Assembly (NCBI RefSeq): GCF_020055675.1
Contig: NZ_JAIPUS010000009.1
Location: 62,001 to 126,000, forward strand
Length of the DNA stretch: 64,000 nt
Direction of reading: 5' to 3'
Source: Marivita sp.
GTDB taxonomy: Bacteria; Pseudomonadota; Alphaproteobacteria; Rhodobacterales; Rhodobacteraceae
Below, piece by piece: positions 33,043 through 42,565 of this stretch. Both the position numbers and the translations under genes were made by a program. Each line of letters begins with the position of its first letter. Position 1 is the first letter of the stretch. The notes below the pieces were generated by a model. It was not told the DNA's origin. It did no database searches and was given only the letters and a program-made list of their open reading frames with translations.

Positions 33043-33716
33043 GCTACGATTTTCAATCTTACCCCGATCGCGAAATGTTGGCGATCAATCTTGCCAACCG
33101 GATCGCGGGGGATCTGCGCTCGATCCTGAGCCACGAGGACCGCGCGGTACTGGCGGTACCCGGGGGCACCTCGCCAGGTCCGGTATTCGACGATCTCTGC
33201 GCCGCCGATCTGGATTGGAGCCGGGTCGACGTTCTGCTGACCGACGAACGCTGGGTGCCCGAAGAGAGCGACCGCTCGAACACAAGGCTGATCCGCGAAC
33301 GCTTGCTGGTGGATCGCGCGGCGGCGGCGCGTCTCTTGCCGCTCTACGCGCCGGCTGACACCCCCGAGGAGGTTCTCGTCGACCTGGAATCGCAGATCGA
33401 ACCCGCATTGCCGCTGGCCGTTCTGTTGCTGGGTATGGGGACCGACATGCACACCGCGTCGATTTTCCCGGGCGCAGACCAGCTTGAGATCGCTCTGTCA
33501 CCAAACGCGCCGATCCTTGTGGCAATGCGCGCGCCCGGTGCGCCCGAGCCGCGCATCACGCTCAGCGGGCGGGTTCTGAATGATGCCATCCGCAAGCATG
33601 TGCTGATTTTCGGGTCCGAAAAGAAAGACGCGCTGGCCAACGCGAAGGGCAAGCTGCCCGAGGATGCGCCAATCAACGCGGTGATCGAGGAGGCGACGGT
33701 CCATTGGTCGGAGTGA
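33039..33716 (+). CDS. pgl: 6-phosphogluconolactonase
   Basis: LAVPGGTSPGPVFDDL, VDVLLTDERWVPEESDRSNTRLI; overlaps zwf by 4 bp. Confidence 0.95.
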   Translation: MSYDFQSYPDREMLAINLANRIAGDLRSILSHEDRAVLAVPGGTSPGPVFDDLCAADLDWSRVDVLLTDERWVPEESDRSNTRLIRERLLVDRAAAARLLPLYAPADTPEEVLVDLESQIEPALPLAVLLLGMGTDMHTASIFPGADQLEIALSPNAPILVAMRAPGAPEPRITLSGRVLNDAIRKHVLIFGSEKKDALANAKGKLPEDAPINAVIEEATVHWSE

Positions 33717-33721
33717 GCAGA

Positions 33722-35305
33722 ATGTGGAAGGAACTCAAAGCGGCGGCCGAGGCGGGGCGTGACCGGTCGATACTTGGCCTGTTCGAAGCGGATGCCGACC
33801 GGGCAAAGGTCTTCAGTGTGACGGCGCTCGACCTGCTGTTCGACTATTCCAAGACGCAGATCGATACCGCCACGCGTGACATGCTGTTCGCGCTCGCCAG
33901 GGCCGCGGATATCCCGGCGCGGCGTGACGCGATGTTCACGGGGGAGAAGATCAATGAAACCGAGGCCCGTGCGGTGCTGCATACGGCACTGCGCAACCTG
34001 GATGGCGATGCGGTTCTGGTGGACGGGCAGGATGTCATGCCCGGGGTTTACGGCACCCTGGCCCGGATGGAGGTTGTGGCAAACGAGGCGCGCGGGTCCG
34101 CGATCACCGATGTGGTCAATATCGGCATAGGCGGGTCTGACCTTGGGCCCGCGATGGCCTATCAGGCGTTGTCACCCTATCGCGACGGACCGCGTTGCCA
34201 TTTCGTGTCGAACGTGGATGCCGCGGATATCGCGGACACGCTTCGCGGATGCGACCCCGAAACGACACTTTTCATCGTCGCCTCCAAGACCTTTACAACG
34301 ATCGAGACCATGACCAATGCGCGCACGGCGCGGGCCTGGTTGCAGGATCACGGTGTGTCCACCGACGGGCGTTTCATCGCGCTGTCGTCCAATGCCGGCG
34401 CCGCGAGCGAGTGGGGTATCCCGCCCGAGCGCGTGCTTGGCTTCGAGGACTGGGTCGGCGGACGTTACTCGTTGTGGGGGCCGATCGGCCTGTCGCTGAT
34501 GATCGCAATCGGGCCGCAGGGCTTCCGCGCGTTTCTGCGCGGCGGGCAGGCGATGGACCGGCATTTCCGGGCTGCAGATTTGCATGAAAACATGCCGGTG
34601 CTGCTCGCGCTGGTGGGGATTTGGCACAATCAAGGCTTGGGCCATGCGACACGCGCGGTTCTGCCCTATGACAATCGGCTGTCGCGTCTGCCCGCCTATT
34701 TCCAGCAACTGGAGATGGAAAGCAACGGCAAATCCGTGGCGATGGACGGGGCGAACCTGCCGTTGGATTCCGGGCCCGTGGTCTGGGGCGAACCCGGCAC
34801 GAACGGTCAGCACGCGTTCTACCAGTTGATCCATCAGGGCACACGGGTGATCCCATGCGAGTTCATGGTCGCCGCCGAAGGCCACGAGAGCGATCTGCGC
34901 CACCACCATGAATTGCTGATCGCCAATTGTCTTGCCCAATCCGAAGCGTTGATGCGTGGCCGGTCTCTTGAAGAGGCGCGCGCGCGCATGGCGGCCAAAG
35001 GGCTGAGCGGAGATGACCTGGAGCGGCAGGCGCGGCACCGGGTATTCCCGGGCAACCGTCCGTCCACCACGCTGATGATGCCCAGGCTGACACCCGAGGT
35101 GCTGGGCCAGGTCGTCGCGCTTTATGAACACCGGGTGTTTGTCGAAGGGGTAATCCTTGGCATCAACTCGTTCGACCAATGGGGTGTCGAGCTTGGCAAG
35201 GAACTGGCCACATCGCTTGGCCCGGTGGTCAGCGGTGCCGCGTCGGCCGAAGACAAGGACCCAAGCACGCAAGCGCTTGTCGATTATGTCAAACGCTTTG
35301 GCTGA
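33722..35305 (+). CDS. pgi: Glucose-6-phosphate isomerase
   Basis: NIGIGGSDLGPAMAYQAL, FMVAAEGHESDLRHHHELLIANCLAQSEALMRG, NSFDQWGVELGKELA. Confidence 0.97.
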   Translation: MWKELKAAAEAGRDRSILGLFEADADRAKVFSVTALDLLFDYSKTQIDTATRDMLFALARAADIPARRDAMFTGEKINETEARAVLHTALRNLDGDAVLVDGQDVMPGVYGTLARMEVVANEARGSAITDVVNIGIGGSDLGPAMAYQALSPYRDGPRCHFVSNVDAADIADTLRGCDPETTLFIVASKTFTTIETMTNARTARAWLQDHGVSTDGRFIALSSNAGAASEWGIPPERVLGFEDWVGGRYSLWGPIGLSLMIAIGPQGFRAFLRGGQAMDRHFRAADLHENMPVLLALVGIWHNQGLGHATRAVLPYDNRLSRLPAYFQQLEMESNGKSVAMDGANLPLDSGPVVWGEPGTNGQHAFYQLIHQGTRVIPCEFMVAAEGHESDLRHHHELLIANCLAQSEALMRGRSLEEARARMAAKGLSGDDLERQARHRVFPGNRPSTTLMMPRLTPEVLGQVVALYEHRVFVEGVILGINSFDQWGVELGKELATSLGPVVSGAASAEDKDPSTQALVDYVKRFG

Positions 35306-35329
35306 GCCGGTGGCTGGCTGACGACGGTA

Positions 35330-35821
35330 CTATGCCGTTGCGGGTGGCTCCGGAACGCCATCGACGGTGTGAAAGTGGGCACGGATGTTGTCCGGTATCG
35401 GCATCCGGCCGCTGCCATCCGGTTCGAGCAGGACGATGACGCAGGTAAAGGCGGCCCGTTTGCTGCCGCCGGCCCAGATTTCCTGCTCCATGGTGAAACT
35501 GGTGGTGCGATAGGCGATCGTGCGGGAAAGAACCACGTAATCTTCGTTCGCGCGCATTTCCCGAAGCCAGTCGATCTCGCCGCGGCGGATGACGATGCGG
35601 GGCTCGACGTCGGGATCCTTGTAGCGCGACAATCCAATCTGCTTGAAATACACGACCCGTGCGGTTTCGAACCATGTCAGATAGGCCACGTTGTTCACAT
35701 GGTTGAGCGGATCGATCTCACCGAAACGGACACGGTCCGCAATCGCGAGCGGCCATGGCCGGGATATGCCGAGGGCGCGTTGGGCCTCAGCGGCCAGCGG
35801 GGTCAGATAGGGGATGGTCAT
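35330..35821 (-). CDS. Acyl-CoA thioesterase (4HBT hotdog fold)
   Basis: RVRFGEIDPLNHVNNVAYLTWFETARVVYF. Confidence 0.9.
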   Translation of the reverse strand: MTIPYLTPLAAEAQRALGISRPWPLAIADRVRFGEIDPLNHVNNVAYLTWFETARVVYFKQIGLSRYKDPDVEPRIVIRRGEIDWLREMRANEDYVVLSRTIAYRTTSFTMEQEIWAGGSKRAAFTCVIVLLEPDGSGRMPIPDNIRAHFHTVDGVPEPPATA

Positions 35822-35833
35822 TCCGATGATGTT

Positions 35834-36292
35834 TCAATCCGCGCGGGGAATGTCAAATCCCGGTGCCGCCAGGGTGAAACCGTCGAAACGGAAGCCTGGG
35901 CTCACGGTGCAGCCAACCAGGGTCCAGTCACCGGTACTGCGTGCGGCCTGCCAGTAATGCGGCGGCACGATCAATTGAGGTGACTGGCCGGCGAACAGGT
36001 CCGGGCCCAGGTGGCAATCCTGTGCGGGACCGTCATCTGTCGCGGCAATCGACAGAATGAGCGGCGCACCGGCGTAGTGATGCCAGATCTCCGTCGCATC
36101 GACATGGTGCCAATGGCTGTGCTCTCCCGCGGCCAGAAGGAAAAAGATACAGGTGCCGGAGGGGCGACCGGGACCGTTCGCCTCCCATGTCTGGCGGAAA
36201 TGCCCGCCTTCGGGATGTGGGGAAAGGTCCAGGTGGCAGATGATGTCCTCTGCTGTTTTCTCTTCCATATCAGAGGGATATCCGTTGTCCAT
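35834..36292 (-). CDS. Cupin-fold protein (DUF985/cupin_5 type)
   Basis: LDLSPHPEGGHFRQTWEA..., SHWHHVDATEIWHHYAGAPL, VSPGFRFDGFTLAAPGFDIPR. Confidence 0.9.
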   Translation of the reverse strand: MDNGYPSDMEEKTAEDIICHLDLSPHPEGGHFRQTWEANGPGRPSGTCIFFLLAAGEHSHWHHVDATEIWHHYAGAPLILSIAATDDGPAQDCHLGPDLFAGQSPQLIVPPHYWQAARSTGDWTLVGCTVSPGFRFDGFTLAAPGFDIPRAD

Positions 36293-36372
36293 GGTCTTGC
36301 GTGCGCCCGTTTGTGACTCTGTTAACCCGCAGCTTTGCAGTCTTTGCGCAGCAAGGCAATCGGGTGAGGACT

Positions 36373-36996
36373 ATGGACGGGCAAAACAGCGATGTGTACC
36401 GGATCGCGCAGGAGATCGTCGCGAGAGAAGGCGGATACGTGAATGACCCGGATGATCCGGGGGGCGCCACCAAGCATGGCGTGACAATCCATACGATGCG
36501 GCGGCTGGGACTGGACCTGACTGGCGACGGGCGGGTGAACGAGACGGATGTACGGCGACTCACGGCAGCCCAGGCGGCCGAAATCTTTGTCGCGCATTAT
36601 TTCACGCGCCCGCGCATCGCTGAATTGCCCGAACCATTGCAGGCCACAGTCTTTGATATGTACGTGAATGCCGGGGCCAATTCGGTGAAGATCCTGCAAC
36701 GGTTGTTGGGCAAGATGGGCTTCAAGGTCGAGGTCGATGGCGTGATCGGGCCAAAGACCATCGCGGCCTCCGCGCGGGCCCACGCAGTGGCGCCCGATCA
36801 TATCGTGGATGCCTATGGAATCGAGCGGCGCAATTACTACTTTGCGCTGGCCGACCGCCGCCCTGCCAGCCGCAAATACGCGCGAACCCAAGCCGGAGGC
36901 AAAGGGGGGTGGATCACACGTGCCGAGACCTTTTTGGCCGCACGGTATCATCTGACAGCAGAGGCGTTCCGGCAAAGGGTGGCAGCATGGGATTGA
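36373..36996 (+). CDS. Glycoside hydrolase family 108 endolysin (N-acetylmuramidase)
   Basis: IVAREGGYVNDPDDPGGATKHGVTIHTM catalytic region, FDMYVNAGANSVKILQRLL..VDGVIGPKTI peptidoglycan-binding-like C-terminus. Confidence 0.92.
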   Translation: MDGQNSDVYRIAQEIVAREGGYVNDPDDPGGATKHGVTIHTMRRLGLDLTGDGRVNETDVRRLTAAQAAEIFVAHYFTRPRIAELPEPLQATVFDMYVNAGANSVKILQRLLGKMGFKVEVDGVIGPKTIAASARAHAVAPDHIVDAYGIERRNYYFALADRRPASRKYARTQAGGKGGWITRAETFLAARYHLTAEAFRQRVAAWD

Positions 36997-37520
36997 TTGA
37001 ACAGGTGTTTTCGCTGGTCTTCGGGTCAGGGCGCAACCTTGTCCGTGACACCGCAGAGGTGTTTCGCCCCAATGCCGAGGCGCAGGCACAGCGGGATCTC
37101 GACCGCTATGGGGCATCACTTGCGCAGTACGCGCAGGAATTTTACGCGCCGCAGCGTGGATGGTTCGACCGTTTGATGGATGCACTCAACCGCGTGCCGC
37201 GCCCGGCGATGGCCTTGGGCACATTGGGTTTGTTCGTCTCCGCGATGGTCGATCCCGCATGGTTCGCTGCGCGGATGTCCGGGCTCGCGCTGGTGCCGGA
37301 CCCGCTTTGGTGGCTCCTGGGCGCCATCGTCAGTTTCTATTTTGGCGCGCGGCACCAGGCCAAGGGGCAGGAATTTCAGCGCGATCTGGTGGCCCGCATG
37401 GCATCAATGCCAGCCCGCCCGGCGTCGCAGGCCGAGCCTGTCGTGGACCCGCCCGGCCCGGTCCATACCGATGGAAACGCAGCGCTGGAAGACTGGCAGC
37501 GGCACCGAAGATCCCGCTGA
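36987..37520 (+). CDS. Holin family protein
   Basis: MGLIEQVFSLVFGSGRNLVRDTAEVFRPNAEAQAQRD...; TM segments; overlaps the GH108 gene by 10 bp. Confidence 0.88.
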   Translation: MGLIEQVFSLVFGSGRNLVRDTAEVFRPNAEAQAQRDLDRYGASLAQYAQEFYAPQRGWFDRLMDALNRVPRPAMALGTLGLFVSAMVDPAWFAARMSGLALVPDPLWWLLGAIVSFYFGARHQAKGQEFQRDLVARMASMPARPASQAEPVVDPPGPVHTDGNAALEDWQRHRRSR

Positions 37521-37602
37521 TCCCGACGCTTGCGACAATGTGAACCGCTCTGACACACGAAATGGATTGGCCCATGGCTGCGCGATCCCTATAGTGTTTG
37601 GT

Positions 37603-39573
37603 ATGGTTACAGAACTCGGTCACTTCGCCCTCATTCTCGCGTTTCTTGTCGCGATCGTGCAATCCGTGGTCCCGATGGTGGGCGCACACAAACGCTGGCC
37701 GGGATGGATGGCCGTTGCCGAACCCGCAGCGACGGTGCAATTCCTGTTGACGGGCTTTTCCTTTGTCGCGCTGACCTATGCGTTCGTGACCTCGGATTTC
37801 TCTCTCAAGCTTGTCTGGCAAAACAGTCATTCGGCAAAACCGATGATCTACAAGATCAGCGGCGTATGGGGGAATCACGAAGGATCGATGCTGCTCTGGG
37901 TGCTGATCCTGACGCTGTTCGGCGCGATGGCCGCCTGGTTCGGCAACGGTCTGCCACCAACGCTGCGCGCACGGGTTCTCGCGGTGCAATCCTCCGTGGC
38001 AGTGGCGTTTTTCGCCTTTATCCTGTTCACCTCGAACCCGTTCCTGCGCCTTGCGGTGCCGCCTTTCGACGGGCAAGACCTCAATCCGCTGTTGCAGGAC
38101 CCCGGATTGGCGTTTCACCCGCCGTTCCTGTACTTGGGCTATGTCGGGCTGAGCATTTGTTTCAGCTTTGCGGTCGCGGCCCTGATCGAGGGACGCGTCG
38201 ATGCGGCCTGGGGGCGCTGGGTGAGGCCCTGGACGCTGGCGGCCTGGGTGTTCCTGACCATCGGCATCGCGCTTGGATCGTGGTGGGCCTACTACGAGCT
38301 TGGCTGGGGCGGTTTCTGGTTCTGGGACCCTGTCGAGAACGCCTCCTTCATGCCATGGCTCCTGGCGGCGGCGCTGTTGCACTCGGCCATCGTGGTCGAG
38401 AAACGCGAGGCACTGAAAAGCTGGACCATCCTGCTGGCAATCCTCGCGTTCGGATTCTCGCTGATCGGCACGTTCATCGTTCGCTCTGGCCTGCTGACCT
38501 CGGTTCATGCGTTCGCCAATGATCCTGAACGCGGGGTGTTCATCCTGATGATCATGATTTTCTTCACCGGCGGCGCGCTGACGCTTTTTGCAGCGCGGGC
38601 CAGCAGGATGGAGGCCAAGGGTGTCTTTGGGGTGGCCAGCCGGGAAAGCGCGCTGGTGGCGAATAATATCCTTCTGGCGGTGAGCTGCTTCGTGGTTTTC
38701 ATCGGCACAATGTGGCCGGTCGTGGCCGAGATGTTCTTTGACACCAAGCTGAGCGTTGGTGCGCCCTTTTTCAACATGGCGTTCACGCCGTTCATGGTGG
38801 TGCTTGGCCTGCTCTTGCCGCTGGGATCGATGCTGAGCTGGAAGCGTGCCAAGGTAGGCCGCGCGTTTAAGCAATTGCTTCCCGGCTTCATCCTGAGTGT
38901 GCTGGTGCTGGGCTTGTTCTGGACCGTGCAGACGGGCAATAGCCTTCTGGGTCCGGTGGGCATGTTCCTCGGCACGTGGATCGTGTCGGGCGCGGTTCTG
39001 GATCTTGTAAACAGGTTGGGCCAGACGCGTGACTGGTCACGCCTGTTCCGGCTGCCGCGGTCTGACTGGGGCAAGGCGACAGCGCATATCGGATTTGGCA
39101 TCACCATGGTTGGCATTGCAGGTCTGATGGCATGGGAACAAGAGGACATCCGCGTGGCCCAGATCGGAGAGCCATTCCAGGTCGGTGATTTCGAACTGGA
39201 GCTGACGGCCGTCAACGAGGTGCGTGGACCCAACTATTTCTCGACCATGGGCGACGTCATCGTGCGCCAGGATGGAGAACAGATTGCCGTACTCAACCCG
39301 GAAAAGCGCAACTATCCCGTGGCGCAGATGCCGACGACCGAGGCGGCGATCGACTACCGCGTCCTGCGCGACCTTTACGTGGTGATCGGCGATGAACAGG
39401 ACAATGGCGGCTGGGTCATGCGGACCTATATCAAACCGCTCGCGAACTGGATTTGGGCGGGTTCGATCCTGATGGCATTGGGCGGAACTCTGTCTTTGTC
39501 CGACCGGCGCTACCGCGTTGCCGCCGGCACGCGGCGGCAAGCCGCAGAACCATCGGGAGTTCCCGCGGAATGA
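37603..39573 (+). CDS. ccmF: Heme lyase CcmF/NrfE family
   Basis: WGNHEGSMLLWVLILTLFGA, WAYYELGWGGFWFWDPVENASFMPWL (WWD domain); start at 37603. Confidence 0.96.
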   Translation: MVTELGHFALILAFLVAIVQSVVPMVGAHKRWPGWMAVAEPAATVQFLLTGFSFVALTYAFVTSDFSLKLVWQNSHSAKPMIYKISGVWGNHEGSMLLWVLILTLFGAMAAWFGNGLPPTLRARVLAVQSSVAVAFFAFILFTSNPFLRLAVPPFDGQDLNPLLQDPGLAFHPPFLYLGYVGLSICFSFAVAALIEGRVDAAWGRWVRPWTLAAWVFLTIGIALGSWWAYYELGWGGFWFWDPVENASFMPWLLAAALLHSAIVVEKREALKSWTILLAILAFGFSLIGTFIVRSGLLTSVHAFANDPERGVFILMIMIFFTGGALTLFAARASRMEAKGVFGVASRESALVANNILLAVSCFVVFIGTMWPVVAEMFFDTKLSVGAPFFNMAFTPFMVVLGLLLPLGSMLSWKRAKVGRAFKQLLPGFILSVLVLGLFWTVQTGNSLLGPVGMFLGTWIVSGAVLDLVNRLGQTRDWSRLFRLPRSDWGKATAHIGFGITMVGIAGLMAWEQEDIRVAQIGEPFQVGDFELELTAVNEVRGPNYFSTMGDVIVRQDGEQIAVLNPEKRNYPVAQMPTTEAAIDYRVLRDLYVVIGDEQDNGGWVMRTYIKPLANWIWAGSILMALGGTLSLSDRRYRVAAGTRRQAAEPSGVPAE

Positions 39574-40070
39574 TCGGGGTTTGGACAGTGGCAGCCCGGA
39601 TCCGTGCGTGTGCATTGATCCTGTGCCTGGCCGTCGCATTTCCGATGGCGACTCCGGTTATGGCCGTCCAACCCGATGAGGTATTGGACGACCCGGCGTT
39701 GGAAGAGCGCGCGCGCGACCTGTCCAAAGGTCTGCGCTGCGTTGTCTGCCAAAACGAGAGCATCGACGAATCCAACGCCGATCTGGCGCGCGAGCTGCGC
39801 CTTGTGGTGCGAGACCGACTGGTCGAGGGCGACAGCGATGAGCAGGTTGTCCAGTACCTGGTTGACCGCTATGGCGAATTTGTTCTGCTCAAGCCGCGCA
39901 CCGACGGGTGGAACATTATTCTGTGGCTCGCGGCTCCGGCTCTGTTCCTGATCGCGCTTGGTGTTGGCATCTTCTATGTACGCAGCCGCGCAGCCGCCAC
40001 CGAGCCGACAGAGATGCGTCTGTCCGAAGATGAGGAAAAACGGTTGAACGAGCTGCTCAGGGAGTCTTGA
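39570..40070 (+). CDS. ccmH: Cytochrome c-type biogenesis protein CcmH
   Basis: LSKGLRCVVCQNESIDESNADLARELR (CxxC); ATGA overlap with ccmF. Confidence 0.96.
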   Translation: MIGVWTVAARIRACALILCLAVAFPMATPVMAVQPDEVLDDPALEERARDLSKGLRCVVCQNESIDESNADLARELRLVVRDRLVEGDSDEQVVQYLVDRYGEFVLLKPRTDGWNIILWLAAPALFLIALGVGIFYVRSRAAATEPTEMRLSEDEEKRLNELLRES

Positions 40071-40144
40071 CGGCGCGTTGACCTTTGCCAAAGCAGGCAG
40101 TCTGGTGTGTCATGCGCCGAACTGGCGCAACAAGAGCAGGGCAG

Positions 40145-40921
40145 ATGAACTACCAGACGATCACATTCGACATTACCGATGATATCGCAACGATCACCCT
40201 GAACCGGCCCGATGTGATGAATGCGCTCAACACCCAGATGCGCGCCGAGATCACGGATGCGGTGCAGGAGGGCGGACGCGCCGCCCGCGTCGTTGTACTG
40301 ACCGGGGCGGGCAAGTCGTTTTGCTCAGGGCAGGATCTAGGAGATCGGACGAGCACTGCGAATCTCGATCTGGAACGTACGCTGCGTGATGAATACGTCC
40401 CGATGCTGCGCGCGATTTTCGATTGCCCGGTGCCGACCATCAGCGCGGTCAACGGGGCTGCGGCCGGGGCAGGGGCCAACCTCGCGCTTGCCGCCGACGT
40501 GGTGATCGCGACGGACTCCGCCTTCTTCCTGCAAGCCTTCACCCGCATTGGCCTGATCCCGGATGCCGGCGGCACCTATTACCTGCCGCGCCAGATGGGG
40601 CTGGCCAAGGCCATGGGCGCGGCGCTTTTTGCCGAAAAGATCACCGCGCGCCAGGCGGACGACTGGGGCATGATCTGGGAAGCGGTGCCCGATGCCGCAT
40701 TCGAACAGCACTGGCAGAGCCGCGCGGCGCATTTGGCCAAAGGCCCGACAGTCGCCTATCACCACGTCAAACACGCCATCCGCGCGTCGTTTGACAATAC
40801 CCTTGAAGAACAACTTGCGTTGGAAGCCAAGCTGCAAGGCCAGTGCGGCCAGACCCGCGACTTCAAGGAAGGTGCTGTGGCGTTCCTCGAAAAGCGCCCT
40901 GCGCTATACGAGGGACGATAA
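40145..40921 (+). CDS. Enoyl-CoA hydratase/isomerase family (PaaG-like)
   Basis: ITLNRPDVMNALNTQM, VVLTGAGKSFCSGQDLGDR, INPDAGGTYYLPRQMG-type motif. Confidence 0.9.
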   Translation: MNYQTITFDITDDIATITLNRPDVMNALNTQMRAEITDAVQEGGRAARVVVLTGAGKSFCSGQDLGDRTSTANLDLERTLRDEYVPMLRAIFDCPVPTISAVNGAAAGAGANLALAADVVIATDSAFFLQAFTRIGLIPDAGGTYYLPRQMGLAKAMGAALFAEKITARQADDWGMIWEAVPDAAFEQHWQSRAAHLAKGPTVAYHHVKHAIRASFDNTLEEQLALEAKLQGQCGQTRDFKEGAVAFLEKRPALYEGR

Positions 40922-41089
40922 GCGGCGTCATGCCGTGCGGCGGTTGCGCCTGAGCGGGAGATACGCATCTTCCGACCAGACAGCGTCGACACAATAGGTG
41001 TTACGCGCGCGACCGGTCTGGGTAAAATTCTACGCGACATGGTGCGATCGCGGTCGCGTTCATCGGATCGGCGACTATAAATGGAATAT

Positions 41090-41123
41090 GCGGGTCGCGT
41101 TCATCTGCGGTCACGCGACCCGC
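41090..41123. repeat. Inverted repeat in the convergent intergenic region before gltA
   Basis: GCGGGTCGCGT-12nt-ACGCGACCCGC, 11-bp perfect arms. Confidence 0.8.
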
Positions 41124-41155
41124 TCTCATTCATTGAACACCCATGTCGGGGACCC

Positions 41156-41178
41156 GCAAAACCGGTGCCCGGTTTTGC
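41156..41178 (-). terminator. Hairpin directly downstream of gltA, probable terminator
   Basis: GCAAAACCGG-tgc-CCGGTTTTGC, 10-bp perfect stem, 11 bp after the gltA stop; no long U-tract. Confidence 0.6.
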
Positions 41179-41188
41179 GCAGTTCGCT

Positions 41189-42484
41189 CTAGCGGTTTTC
41201 GATATCGACGTAATCGCGCGTTGTTTCGCCACGGTAAAGCTGGCGCGGACGGCCGATTTTCATCTGTGGATCGGCAAGCTGCTCTTTCCACTGGGAAATC
41301 CAACCCACGGTCCGGCTCAATGCAAAGATCGGGGTGAACATCGCGGTCGGAAATCCCATGGCTTCGAGGATGATGCCGGAATAGAAATCCACATTCGGGA
41401 ACAGCTTCTTTTCCGAGAAGTAGGGATCGGCAAGCGCCGCTTTTTCCAGTTCTTTTGCGGTTGCGAGCACCGGGTTGTTTTCGACGCCCAGGAGATCGAG
41501 CACCTCGTCCGCAGACTGTTTCATCACCGTCGCACGAGGATCGAAGTTCTTGTAGACGCGGTGGCCAAAGCCCATGAGACGGAAAGGATCGTCCTTGTCC
41601 TTGGCGCGGGCGATATATTCCGGGATGTTTTCCGGCGATCCGATCTCTTTGAGCATCTCCAGGCAGGCCTGATTCGCACCACCATGCGCCGGACCCCAAA
41701 GGCAGGCTATGCCCGCCGCGATACAGGCAAACGGGTTGGCCCCGGAAGACGACGCCAGGCGCACCGTGGATGTCGACGCGTTCTGTTCGTGATCGGCGTG
41801 CAGCGTAAAGATGCGATCCATCGCCCGGGCGAGGATCGGGTCGACCACGTATTCCTCGGCCGGCACGGCAAAACACATGTGCAGGAAGTTCGCCGCGTAA
41901 TCCAGATCGTTGCGCGGGTAAACGAAGGGCTGGCCGATCGAATACTTGTAGGCCATCGCGGCAATCGTCGGCACCTTAGCGATCAAGCGGTGCGAGGCGA
42001 CTTCGCGCTGGCGCGGATCATTGATATCGGTGCTGTCATGGTAGAACGCAGCCATCGCGCCGACGACACCCACCATCGTGGCCATCGGATGCGCGTCGCG
42101 ACGAAACCCACGGAAGAAATTGTGCATCTGCTCGTGGATCATCGTGTGATGGGTGATCGTGGTCTCGAATTCCTCAAGTTTCGCGGCCGAGGGCAATTCG
42201 CCGTACAGCAGCAGGTAGCAGACTTCGAGGTAATGCGATTTCGCTGCAAGCTGATCGATCGGATAGCCGCGGTGCAGCAATTCACCCTTGTCGCCATCGA
42301 TAAAGGTGATGGTGCTGTCACAGGCCGCGGTCGAGGTGAAACCGGGATCATAGGTGAACACACCCGCTTGACCGTAGAGTTTTCGGATGTCGATCACATC
42401 CGGTCCTGCGGTGGGGGAATGGATCGGCAGTTCGTAGGAGGAGTCGCCAATCCTCAGCGTCGCGTTTTTAGAGGTGTCAGACAT
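41189..42484 (-). CDS. gltA: Citrate synthase
   Basis: [75 protein letters not shown]. Confidence 0.98.
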   Translation of the reverse strand: MSDTSKNATLRIGDSSYELPIHSPTAGPDVIDIRKLYGQAGVFTYDPGFTSTAACDSTITFIDGDKGELLHRGYPIDQLAAKSHYLEVCYLLLYGELPSAAKLEEFETTITHHTMIHEQMHNFFRGFRRDAHPMATMVGVVGAMAAFYHDSTDINDPRQREVASHRLIAKVPTIAAMAYKYSIGQPFVYPRNDLDYAANFLHMCFAVPAEEYVVDPILARAMDRIFTLHADHEQNASTSTVRLASSSGANPFACIAAGIACLWGPAHGGANQACLEMLKEIGSPENIPEYIARAKDKDDPFRLMGFGHRVYKNFDPRATVMKQSADEVLDLLGVENNPVLATAKELEKAALADPYFSEKKLFPNVDFYSGIILEAMGFPTAMFTPIFALSRTVGWISQWKEQLADPQMKIGRPRQLYRGETTRDYVDIENR

Positions 42485-42565
42485 ACGTGGTCCCTTCGTC
42501 TCGTTGCCTTGAACAGTGGTTCAAAGCCAGCTTCCCCAATCTACGGCAACATGCACCAATCGGTG

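Noticed and set aside
36373-37520. Possibility that the endolysin/holin pair marks a prophage
   Set aside because: No integrase, capsid, tail or att-like repeats are visible nearby; flanking genes are core metabolism.
37330-38874. 514-aa minus-strand ORF opposite ccmF
   Set aside because: Gln/Arg/His-rich translation of the complement of a hydrophobic protein gene.
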